From: Guillardia theta CCMP2712
Taxonomy: Eukaryota; Cryptophyceae; Pyrenomonadales; Geminigeraceae
Assembly (NCBI RefSeq): GCF_000315625.1
Contig: NW_005434664.1
Location: 719,174-771,020, forward strand
Direction of reading: 5' to 3'
Length of the DNA: 51,847 nt
The notes below the pieces were generated by a model. It ran no database searches. It was not told where the DNA came from and saw only the letters and a program-made list of their open reading frames with translations. The translations under genes and the position numbers were made by a program. Within the stretch, counting starts at the first letter, position 1. The number at the start of each line of letters is the position of its first letter. Below, piece after piece: positions 22,624 through 33,044 of this stretch.

Positions 22624-23136
22624 ATGACCCCACCCATCAATATCCCCGATTGGATGCTGACAAGCACCGGTGCCTAGTACTCCCCCAATTTGCTCAAAAA
22701 GGGGCCCCGCAAGCATCGTCGCTCATCCTCCTGGCAGGCAGACACCATGGTCAGGCTCTCCTCTTGTTCCTCTCCCGTCGAGGAGGCCATGAGCTCTCTC
22801 ACTCCCTCCTCCTCCTCCTCCTCGCTATCTTCCTCCTGCCCTCCTGTCACGCTCGATACCTGGCAGCGGCAGCCCTCCTTTGGCGAGCTGGGCCTGTGCA
22901 ACCAAGGGAGCGACATGGACTTGCTGTCAGATCACATGGAGCTGTTGTCGACCAACGGGTCTCCTCGCTCACAGTCAATCAAGTCGGAGTCATGTGACTG
23001 GGTTGAGGAAGATGGGATTAGCCCTGGGGAATACAGGGAGAGGCAGCTCAAGGCTCTGGAGTACTGCATCGCCCTCCTATCTCAACAAGACCGTCCAGCC
23101 ATATATGGGGCAACAGGCGAGAGGATTGCTCTCTGA
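22624..23136 (+). CDS. Small Ser-rich protein of unknown function
   Basis: Preferred model: exon 1 22624-22669, a 72-nt intron 22670-22741 (GTGCCT ... GGCAG), exon 2 22742-23136; 146 aa. It starts at the first ATG after the TATA box and joins the downstream frame without a stop. The alternative is translation from the ATG at 22747 (strong GACACCATGG context), which gives 129 aa and turns 22624 into a 17-codon upstream ORF. The product has an N-terminal Ser/Pro-rich segment, an acidic middle (SDMDLLSDHMELLS; CDWVEEDGISPGEYRE) and a helical C terminus (RQLKALEYCIALLSQQ). No domain was recognised. The balanced composition outside the Ser run and the promoter make a real gene likely. Confidence 0.6.
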
Positions 23137-23607
23137 GGAGAGCGAAGAAAGAAGAAAAATGAAAAAAGAAAAGAAGGAAAGCTTCTAATGCTACTTCAGA
23201 ATTGTTATATTATGGTGTACTAGTATTGTTGTGAATAGATCCATGCCTCTTCTCTGGCATGAATAGATCAGTAGTCGTAGTTCGATCTACCTATGGATGA
23301 TAACGTGTATTGATAGTATTTAACGCGAAATGATGCAGTAAACTTAAACTTAATATCTTTCGACTTGTGCCAACTGAATCTCAGCGCAAGTTTTCTTAAC
23401 ATTCCATTCCTTGTCTGCCCGCATCCCGATCAAACATCAAAAGACAGCTGAGTGAAGCAAAGGACAGGTGAAGGAGCTTGACGAGTCCAGCAGAGTTTCA
23501 GCTGGAACCGTGAGAGTGGATGAGAGGTGAAGCGAGACTTTGTTCGCGCGATTCTCTTGTGAGTGAACTCTTAACGCTACGGCCTGCCTCCGGGAGTTGA
23601 GTGGTCA

Positions 23608-23633
23608 CCATTCTGGGGTCAAACCGCGGTAGT
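23608..23633. repeat. 26-bp inverted copy of the 25688-25713 segment
   Basis: The sequence around GGGGTCAAACCGCGGTAG is the exact reverse complement of 25688-25713, which spans the junction of the 107-bp duplication 2 kb away. Confidence 0.85.
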
Positions 23634-25607
23634 CGAACTTAACGCAAAAGAGGAATGCGTATGCTGTTCTCATAGGATACCGGTGGTAGTGTACCCCTTG
23701 GTTTTTGAGGGGTGTTGCTCGGTAATATCAGTGGTAGGGGTGCTTCATATTTTGAACTGGCGTGTCCATTTGTTTTAACGACAATGAATTGTTTATTCGA
23801 ATACATAGTACAAACAGTTGTACTGTGTAACGGTTCATAACTGCTAATTTGTATCATCTAAAACAATTTTGATGACCCACCCTCATCGACAGGGTGGGGA
23901 AACGCTCCCCATCATTCCCATCGTCAATCGCACACCGACATGCTGAGCCGCCGGGCGAGCACAGCAGCAAGGTCAACGAGCTGCCGCCATGAGCACAGAT
24001 GAAGGACCGCCGAGTAAGAAGATGATCGCAAGGTACACTTGGCATCAAGAATCCAGCACAAATTCTTACTTGGTGATCTTGCAGAAGTGGATCAATCAGC
24101 ATGAGTTCGTCATCCTACATTTCCGACGACTAAGTCAATCGTATCATCAATGTTCTCTTCAAGACTTCTGGGCTCTCAGAGTAATGTACTTTATCTAAAG
24201 ACTCTCATGAACTGAATGATAATATCTGTAAGATCATGACGAGTCCGCTTAATTAAGGCGCAATCACATCTCACTTGACCCCCTCCTTGGCACGTCTTCT
24301 GTACGCTTCGTTACATCGTTGCTTCACATCTTCAGAACTTGAAGTTTGATGATATTTGATTCTTTAAAATATGCCAATTAGTTGACTCTGAGTCACGAAG
24401 CTCTTGTTGAAGTATCTTCCCTCCTCTCTCCAAACTCTCCTCACTCAGGTCCTTTGGATGTTTGCACATTTGCTGAAATGCATGAACTTTGCTTTGCTTC
24501 CCTAAAGGCGGAGCTTGACGTCCAATTAAGCCTCAGATCATATCAGGGATCAAGTCTTGAGCTTGTAAGCTGGCATGCAAGAATCTATTGTGCGTTGCAA
24601 CCAGACTGACATGGCCGCGTTGAATGTAGAATCAAGGTTGGAGGTGTTATGTGATTTGACATTTCTTATTCATTAGAAGCATTTATCTCAGCATGTCGAA
24701 CTACCAGCAAATTGACACGGACTCCCAGTCAATGATAATGACAACCACAATAGCATATGGAATGTCTCCAACTGCGCGCACAACAGAATGGAAGCACATC
24801 ATGCTGCAGGTGCACTGCCATCCAACACCGTGCCGTTGGATTTGCTGTCTTCAAGAGTTGTCTACATTGTTTGTCATAAAGCGGCAAGGCTTTGAGCATG
24901 TGGACATGGATATATACAAGACTATGCATCTTTACAAAGTGTTTTTAAGTCATGCAACAAGAGATGCATCATTCAAAGGCGGAGAAGTTCAAACATGATG
25001 TGAAAAAGTCATGTGGCACAGTGAAGCATCTCTCATAAATATGATATTCCATCCAGCACATGAAGATGAAGGTCTTCGTGGAATAAAGGTCTTGGAATCT
25101 TGTAATACGTTTCAGCTGCAACCATTCAGAACCTAGTTCTCAACATCGCCAAGCTTTTGCTACCTGTTCACAACGATTAGAAAATGAACAATCCACAGAA
25201 GAACTCTCTACCTGTGTGATGGAATGGGTTCATTTTCACCTTCTTCTCTCACAAAATACTTTCGAGTCTCTTCATGCTCGTGTGTGTTCGTGGTATACTC
25301 GTCCCCTTCCATAGAAACAGACAACCGGCACAGAGGTTTTGACGAAGAGAGATGTTGATGAGGCTCACCTGCTGCGAGTGACTGCAACTTGGGCAAACAT
25401 GCTCGCACAAAACTCAAACACTGAAGACAAGGATCGGCAGAGAAGAGCTTCGCGACATGAGAGAGGTATGGTGAGGGGAGACGCGCTGGGGTAGTGGGTG
25501 AAGGCGTGTAGAATTAAAACATTTTAGAAGGTACCAGGAAACGATGAGCTAAACATCCAAAATCAATTTTAATCACGGTTTTGAATATGGTTTGAATTTG
25601 AACAGTA

Positions 25608-25813
25608 CAAAATTTCAACCTGCGCGAATCACACACCGTGTACCCCCATTTTCCCATTCACCACCCCCTTGAGAATATAGGACGAAAACTACCGCGGTTT
25701 GACCCCAGAATGGGCAAAATTTCAACCTGCGCGAATCACACACCGTGTACCCCCATTTTCCCATTCACCACCCCCTTGAGAATATAGGACGAAAACTACC
25801 GCGGTTTGACCCC
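25608..25813. repeat. 107-bp tandem duplication
   Basis: Copy 1 begins at 25608 and copy 2 at 25715. The first 99 bp of each are identical (CAAAATTTCAACCTGCG through GGTTTGACCCC). The unit includes the C-rich words TACCCCC and CCACCCCC seen around the GC islands. Confidence 0.9.
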
Positions 25814-26052
25814 GGGTTCGGCCCCAACACCGCGGGGAGTTGCTGCCCTGGTTTCCCTCTGAGTGGGAGCCTTCAGCGTCTATCGGTCCCTCACTTCATC
25901 CTCTCCCTGTGAGGTCCCTCTTGTCCCTTGAGCTTCTCTACTGCGGCATGTAGGATGATTTTCTCTGTTGCTGATTCACCTGTCGTTCCTTCTTGTCACA
26001 TGTCTGTGACTTATCTGTGCAAGCGTTCTACAATAGTTTCGGGCTCAACCTG

Positions 26053-28447
26053 CTACTCCGGCTTCTTCAGGTACACGACAATGGCAGTGATGTTGTCGTC
26101 GCTGCCAGCCTGCCACATCATAATCAAGAGGGATCTTCCCAGTTCTCAGTCCACATCGTGGAGGATACCTCATACGCCTCTGAGATCAGTCGCTTGGGGC
26201 CGAAGTCGACATGCTTCACTGTCTGCGCTACCTGTTGCAGAACTACTCAGGGCTGGCTGAGGAAGCAGCAACGAGTCGGTTCCTTGTCCACGGCATCTTC
26301 ATTAGTGAGCCATCCCCAGATCCCGTCGGTTGCGAGCACCAGGAACTTGTCTTGACTCGAGAGCCGATATCTCCCCACCTGCTCTCCTCGTCAGCTGCTG
26401 CCTTGCTCGAAGGTGCCTGGGACCTCTGGGATGCACGAGACGCCCCTGCTCTTCCACCTGCGGGTGACAGTCATACTGGTGACGTCATCACGTGCTGGGG
26501 CGTGCCTGCGGTCGCCGATAGAGCGAGTGACTTCGATCCTCCCGTCCACTCGTTTCTGTTGCAACATGTCATCCTAGTCAAGTGGGCCTGCTGTCACCTT
26601 CTTGTCCGCCGTCTCAACCACTGTCCCTCCTTCCGCCACAACTCTCTTCTCCTCCTCCTCGTTGGACGCGTTGTGGTCCCTCGAAAGCTGCAGCACCTGT
26701 TCCCCACGAGCAAGCACGGCCCGACAATCTCCTGCATTTGCCACCAGCATGTCAAGACCTGCCGTCCCGTCCTTGTCTCCGGGCCCTTGCATGATGGCCA
26801 CCACCATAGCTGTGCACCCTGAATCGTTGTCGGCAGCCTGCGCCCACGAGAGGAAAGAAGCCTCCACGCGCTGAAAGGCAGTCTTCATCGCTTCCTCCAG
26901 GTTCTTGGGGTTTTCCTTCATGGCTGCGACAACTTCGTAGGGGAAGGCCTGGTAAGCGTCAGCAGGCATCGGCATGCGCTAAGGGCCCCGACCTTCTTGC
27001 AGTAGGAAGCAGCTTCCGGTCCGCCATGGCCATCGAACACGCCGAACAGATGCAGGGCCCCGGCCTCGACCTCCATGGCGATGGACTGATGCACAAAGTG
27101 CGCGTCCTCCATCTTGTCATGACCTCTCCTGCCGCACGAAGAGCTTCCTCCTCCCCAGACAAAAGCCGAGGGCGGCAGTTGGGGGACAAGGTGGACCGTC
27201 ACGTTGGCATCGTAGTGGGGGATGTAGGGTGACTTCCCTTGTAGGACTTCAATCGCCGACGTCGACATGCTCGGCTCCTTCTCAACTTCCGTCCTGCACT
27301 CTGGCGGACGCAACTCTGCCATCCTCCGTATCCTCTCCGACATGTCGGTCGGGTCCAAGCCAGCAGCTCGGCCGAGCTCCTCCAACCTTTCCCTCAAGCT
27401 TGCAACCTCTGGGCGCTAGAAACGATCAGGACTGCACCCCAACCACCCCTCCCCCTCCCTTCCTCCTCTACCTCCTCCTCTTCCTCCTCCTCTCTCCCCT
27501 TCCTCAACAGACCTTGGAAGTGTTGTCTTGCCATCCGGCCGCCACGATCTCACAGAACTGGGAGACCCATGGTCCGTCCCCCTCCTCGGGCAACTTGGGC
27601 CTTAAGTGCTCGCTCACTATCGCAGCCGTGAGGGTGATCTCCGTATAGTTCGCCTCCAGCACAGTGTGCAGCTGCTCCGTCGTAGTCCGCACGTCAGAGT
27701 AAGGGATACATCCCGTTACAAGCTCGTTCATCGTGATAGTCATCGAGTACACGTCCGACGCCTTCTCGAACGGCCTCTTCCGAAGCAGCTCTGGCGCCAT
27801 GTACACCAGGGTACCGACCATGTAGTCCTTGTGCCAGCCCCCGGACGGCCCTCTCCTCCTTTCCTCCTCCACCTTGGTGCTCATGTGGCAAGATCGGTCG
27901 AAGTCAATGAGCTGCACGTGACCCGTGTCCATCAGGATCGCATTGGCCGGCTTGACGTCCCTGTGGAAGAAGCTCATGGCGTCGTGAAGGTACTCCAGGG
28001 CCGAGCACATGTCGTGTGAGAACCCGATGGCGAGCGCAAACCCTAGGGGCCTGCTTCCTCCCGAGTGCAGCAGCTCAGCCAGGCTGCCATGGGAGGACAG
28101 GGGGAGGAGCAGACCGTACTCGGGAGCGGTCTCGAGGATCCCCAAGGGCTTCACGATGTTGGGATGGGAGAAGGACGAGAGGCAGTCCCTCTCACGCTCA
28201 AACCTGTTGAAGGCAGCGTAGTTACTTATCTTGATTCTCTTCAGCGCAACGCTCTGCCTCCCCTGCAGCATGTCCACATGAGCGGAAATCAGGGGTCTAC
28301 CATTTGTACCTTGGCCGGGATCTCAACGTAGCATCGGGTCACAGTGCACGCGTCGCTGTCATGCAGGAGATCATTGTGACCTCCTGCAGGCTGGATCCAC
28401 TCCTTCTGTATCGGCTGAATGTTTCCCTCCTTCATCGCCTGATTCAT
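26053..28447 (-). CDS. Protein kinase-PP2C phosphatase fusion
   Basis: Nine exons: 28310-28447, 27513-28262, 26993-27415, 26598-26948, 26506-26555, 26424-26457, 26292-26378, 26169-26231, 26053-26109; 650 aa. The kinase covers about residues 30-305: VALK Lys54, HRDVKPAN with Asp148 and Asn153, LIDFD Asp166, and APE 202-204. The DFG glycine is Asp (DFD) and no glycine-rich loop is evident, so catalysis may be altered. The PP2C domain has KMED (398-400), FDGHGG (423-428), NAGDCRAVL, TRSIGD, LATDGIW and GSDDNITAIVV, with the metal-binding Asp residues present. The same kinase then PP2C order is known in plants (protein kinase and PP2C-like domain-containing protein). The start ATG has a CACCATGA context. 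All introns are 42-97 nt; the one at 26458-26505 is GC-AG or else translated, being 48 nt and stop-free. Location is probably cytosolic. Confidence 0.92.
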
Positions 28448-28555
28448 GGTGAGACAAATCGGCACTTGGCAGCTTTTCGTTTCTGGCTTCTTGTCCTCCT
28501 GCTCGCTAGTACCCTTGTTCTCATCACCCTACATCTCGGATTGCTTTCTAGCCTG

Positions 28556-28620
28556 CTATCGTGCTCTATCGTGCTCTATCGTGCTCTATCGTGCTCTATC
28601 GTGCTCTATCGTGCTCTATC
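28556..28620. repeat. Six 10-bp tandem repeats upstream of the kinase-PP2C gene
   Basis: GTGCTCTATC is repeated six times exactly from 28561 to 28620. It lies 110-175 bp upstream of the kinase-PP2C start codon, and on that strand it reads GATAGAGCAC. It could carry repeated protein-binding sites or be a simple minisatellite. Confidence 0.85.
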
Positions 28621-30477
28621 GTACCATCGTGGATCTCCCCATGTTCTGTCCATCCCTCCACCCCTGCGGTTCTGCTGCCATCGCAGTCTCGCATGTCAGC
28701 AGATTTCCTTACTTTCCGGGTGGAATGGAGGCCGAACGAAGTTTGAGACTTCGAAAGTTTGTCGGGAAAGTTTCAAAGTTTCTTCCGAAGTGAAGTTCGA
28801 CAAAGTTTTTTAAATCTTCTTCATTTCTAGCATCTCTTTTACTACACAAATCTCAAGATCGCTAGCCGAAACAGTCAAAAGCTTACGCGGAGTGGGTGGG
28901 TGGATACAGGAATGGGTCGCCATTGACTTCTACCACACCATGGGGCCTACAGCTCTCATTTACTATGTACAGTCTCGATATGGATAGGCCATCATCGTTG
29001 CTCGTGAGTGCAATGTAAGTGTTGTTCATAGGCGTAAGTGGGGTGGGTGGTCCATTTGGCTGCCTTGATTTTCCGTGGGTTGAAGTGTACTGCAGTTTAC
29101 GTGTACCACTTGACCTGTAAACATCTGGTAATGTTTATTTACAACCATTATACAGGTACCGATTTCTAAAATGTTGTTTTAAGAATTGTACAAAAGATTA
29201 TATTTATGACTTATTATAAAATTGACCTGTCCCCCCACGACGGTGGTGGGAGCGCATGAGAAGACAATGTTGGGTAGGGTGATTTTAGGGGTAAAATCAG
29301 GGGTTCTGAGTGGGAGTCAAAACTCACTTTTCGAAAACAAGTCTTTTGAAAAACTATTATCTTGATATTATCCCAGTTTTTAGGTTGCAATCAGTTCTTC
29401 ACAAATCTTCCTCTCAAATTCAAAAATCTCATACTCATTTCAAATATTTTCAAGGTTTAAAACAATTGGAGTGACACCGCTCAGATTCTTTCTGCTGAAG
29501 GGCGCTAGGTACCAGGAATTGTAAAGATAGTACAACGTGTTTTAGATTTATGTTCAGGCACCTATAAAATGTTAAATGTTTCTAATTTTGTAATCCCTTT
29601 CAACACTTTGGCGAGTCGCAAGAAGCCGTGACAAGTCCATCAATACATTTTTAAAACTCATATATAGCTTTTAAAATACATCAGTTAGCTGGGTGGTGGC
29701 ATGGGACAGGTAAAAGGGGGGGTAGGGTATCACCTCGAGATTTAAGGACGAAAGAGACACAACCCTATGATAGGAGACTTCTGGGTTAAATCGGGTTAAG
29801 TTAAGAGGAATGTTCTTAAATTGGGAGGATTTGATCTAAATTATGGGGGAAAAGAGCTAAGCTTGGCAAGAAGAGGGCTAAAACAGCGCTGCATGAGCGA
29901 GCAGCCAGGCAGCGCTCATGCTCAGAGGAGAGTCCGGGTGGGAGGGGAGTTGGCGGCCAACGACACGGATGTGGAGGATGCGATGCAGAGTAGGGAGAAA
30001 GGAAGTCATCTGTGATAGTGTGAGGGTGTAGAAGTGAGAGGATTTTGACCGGCGGAGCTCGGCAGGAAGTTTTCAGGTGTGCGTGCAATTGCGGTGATTC
30101 AGGGAGTCCAGGCACCAAGGAGGACGAGCGCAGGCTATCAAGATGTGGATATAAGAGAACGTTGAGCCAGGGAGAGATATAGAACTCGAGAAAGCGGGCA
30201 TATGGAGAGCTCAAACAGCAGTAATGCTTTTGAACTCAATGCCTTTCATCTCTTGGTTTCCAACTCTTTGTGCTATTAGTTGATGCGTTACGAACACAGC
30301 AATCATTTTGCTCGCTCTTACCGACTCTTCATCACTGCTCCTGTTTGTTCAAGTAGCTGATATATTCCTTTTTGTAGTGAATCTGCGCAAGGGCGTCTTT
30401 AAGTTTGCGACAAAGAGCACTTGGAGGGCTTCTTTTTGCAGCAGGACCTCTCATTGAAGACCGACTCTGCTGAGCAT
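28621..30477. other. Gene-free stretch
   Basis: 28735-28815 has clustered AAAGTTT/GAAGTTC words, partly inverted. 28880-29060 and 29230-29320 carry GGGTGGG and CCCC tracts. 29330-29700 is A/T rich, and 29700-30200 has GGGGTAGGG then ordinary sequence. No motif-bearing frame was found. The promoter of the gene starting at 30478 must lie at the right end. Confidence 0.45.
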
Positions 30478-32702
30478 GAAGAGCACGAGCAACACCGTGC
30501 TCACAGATGAAGAGGTGCTGCATTCTGGCTGGGGTTGAAAGCCAGAGGACGTGACAGGCGTGTGATGCAGATCATCACTGTGTACTCGCTGAGATCAAAG
30601 GCGACGTCCTCCGGCAGTCTGGTGAAGGAGCTCTGCTTCCTCCGACGCATTCTGACGCTTCCTCTCGTTCAGACTCACCAGGCTGCTGCTGGTCGTAGCG
30701 CGGTCGTTGCAGAGATGTTCAAAGTATCTCCGAACCTGGTGAGGCAGCTGCTGGAGACAAGCTGGCTGCGCTGATGCTCGTGCCAGGTTCGAGACCTCTG
30801 GGCGCGGAAGGTGTACAGGTGAGCGCTGGATGGGAGGAGGAGAGGAGGAGAGGAGGAGAGGAGGAGAGGAGGAGAGGAGGAGAGGAGACGTGCTGACTCC
30901 CTGGCTTCAGAGAGGTCACCCTCCCTTACTGGACGGAAAGGGAGAAAGTGCTGAGCGCATGCGAGGAGGTAAAGCATGTGCCTCAGTTCGCTCCCGCCTC
31001 ACCTCTTCCGCAGCTGAGGTCTGGGCAGACGACGAGCCTGCTGGCCCTGCCTCCCAATCTGAGTACGCCATCCCTTACATTACGAGGGCTGCGATGTGAC
31101 TGTGTTGGCAGCGAAAGGGAAAGCGAAGAATGCTGACAAGCGAACGGCAACGGTGAATACGAGCATCGTCATTGAAAAACAAAAGTGAGGAGAAAATGCT
31201 GCTCCTCATCCCCTCCCTCTCTCTTATATTCACTTTGTTCTTGAGCAGTAGCTTCAAGGATTCATCTCCTATCGAAAGGAAGGAAGCGGTCAGTCTCAAC
31301 GATCAGGAAACGAACAAGAGGAGACTGGTAGCGGACAACGCACATGTACGCTCCTCCTCTTCCAGTGCGTTTGAGTCTCATCCCTGATCTTCAGGTCCCT
31401 GTGAATCTGATTGGAAATGGAGCAAGTCAAGTTCCTTTTGAAGCAAGGTGAAATTGAGTTTCCATCCTCAACGAGATGAACTTGAAATTCCATCCTCAAC
31501 TTGGTTGTTGTGGTGGTCGTGCTGATGTCGATTGAAGCAGACCAAGGGGTTTGCGCGCCTCTCCGCAGGTAGAGTTTTTTCCAGCCCCCAGTCCGTTGGC
31601 ATCAGGTTTGACTGCAAACCTGCGACATGCTCTGATCTGACCGCCCGTAGCAGACTCCTTCCTCCCCGTCAAGAGGGGGCACGACGATACTCATCGCGCG
31701 AAATTCCAGCCAAGGAGCTGCCCCGACGCGTCCTCCTACCTCCCTTCTGTTGAGATCAACGACTCACCGGAAGAGGAGGGTGTCCAGCACAACTCGTACT
31801 TTGAGGACCTCATTTTCTCCTCCAAGCCGCAGGAGGGATGCAGCAACTTGTCTAGTGCGTACGAGGAGTTATGCAGCGTGGAGATCAGCGCGGAGGAGAT
31901 GGCAGGCAGCAGCAACGACGGGCGGGCAAACGTCGAACCTAACAACTCTCGCTTCGATGGGTTCTGGAGTGGCGGTGCCAACGAAGCCCACCACCATCAA
32001 ACCCACGAGGGCACGATTAAGGATGCGGCAGCAACGAGGCCGGCACAATCTGGCGGGAGCTACTACAACAAGGTCCCATATGCGCATCAGGATGGTTTCT
32101 TCGACTTTGACAGCAGCGTCGCTCGCTACGATCATGCAGAATGTTGTTCTCCCGCCCTCAGCGACAGGCAGCAGTTCGACATGTCAGAGTCAATGATGAG
32201 GAACGAGCCATTGAAGCAGAACGGCTCTACTGCCATGCCTGGCAGCTTCTACTGCAGCCCCGCCCCTCCTTCGTGCAAGGCGGAGCAGAGTACGCAGTTC
32301 TTTGACCAACGTGCATGGACGGCCTACCCGCCAACGAATGCCCCCTCCATGTCGGGCTTGCAGGAGGAGCGAGGAGCTGCATGGGATCGCTCTGCCTCCT
32401 GCCCCTCTTACTCGGACAACGAGCTGTATGCGCAATCGTTGAACTCGTATGTCTCCTCTCCTCCCTGCTGCTTTCCTCTCTCTTTCCCTTGTTCCTTGCC
32501 CTCTCCTCTGCCTAACTGCTCCTCATCCCTCAATGCTGTAGAGCTACTTCCAAGTATCTAACTGGCAGCTGCAGATGGAGCAGTCTGGGGGAGTGCGACT
32601 CACTGAATCGGGTAAGAAGCAGGGGAAGGAGAGTGTTCCACTGAACCTTGTCTGCAGCGATTCGATACCGTTGCCGTTGAGCAGCTGCAGTCGTACATCT
32701 GA
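30478..32702 (+). CDS. Unknown protein with N-terminal HTH-like segment, 13 exons
   Basis: Exons: 30478-30516, 30571-30621, 30673-30738, 30787-30818, 30911-30968, 31014-31062, 31112-31184, 31249-31327, 31395-31447, 31541-31605, 31651-32446, 32542-32611, 32658-32702; 1476 nt, 491 aa. All joints keep frame across twelve GT-AG introns of 45-95 nt. Residues about 9-70 resemble a helix-turn-helix-like unit: ITVYSLRSK, then GRSAVVAEMFKVSPNLVRDLW and YREVTLPYW. I recall similar VSPKxVRDIWxxRTW units in predicted proteins of algae and oomycetes, but know of no established function. The remainder is low in order, rich in Ser, Asn, Gln, Tyr and acidic residues, as in many transcription regulators. The acceptor before 31541 is a GAAGCAG pair, so one residue may be optional. 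A DNA-binding regulator is a guess. The gene faces the next one tail to tail. Confidence 0.75.
30834..30892. repeat. (GGAGA)n repeat in an intron
   Basis: GAGGAGGAGA-type purine repeats fill most of the 92-nt intron 30819-30910 of the preceding gene model, making it about twice the usual size. Confidence 0.85.
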
Positions 32703-33044
32703 GTGGGAAGCTGATAATGGGAGGTGTGGATAGTGAGGAGGAGAGGCAGCAAGGTATTCTTTTGTAAAGATTTCAAGAACCCACTCCCACTCTCTCACGC
32801 ACGATACAATGGTGTTGTTCAATCAGTTCGTTTTGTTGGGGAAAATCACATCGAAAGCGTAAATGTACAGATCCACTCGTGTCCACGGCTGTTCCCTCAG
32901 TCGTCATACAGCAGAGGGCTGTCAAACGAATGTGAGCAGGGAAAGAGACAACAGTCGGAAGAAAAGAGCGAAGATAACGCTAAAGAGCACAGAGGAGGGG
33001 ATAGAAATTGACAGCAGAAGCGATCAGGAGGAGGGGAGCGGGTT
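32703..33044. other. Intergenic region between two convergent genes
   Basis: It holds the 3' ends of both flanking genes. No coding motif is present, and no polyadenylation signal can be assigned with confidence. Confidence 0.4.

Larger units (their letters stand above)
23137..26052. other. Gene-free stretch with a tandem duplication
   Basis: 23137-23600 is the 3' flank of the small gene. 23600-23640 and 25608-25813 share sequence in opposite orientation (next features). 23880-25500 contains only short frames lacking motifs or splice continuity, and 25820-26050 leads into the 3' end of the minus-strand kinase-PP2C gene. Confidence 0.45.

Noticed and set aside
31136-31196. Two separate genes meeting at 31136 and 31196
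   Set aside because: The gap is too small for two same-strand eukaryotic genes, and 49-nt and 64-nt introns join the frames exactly into one 491-aa protein.
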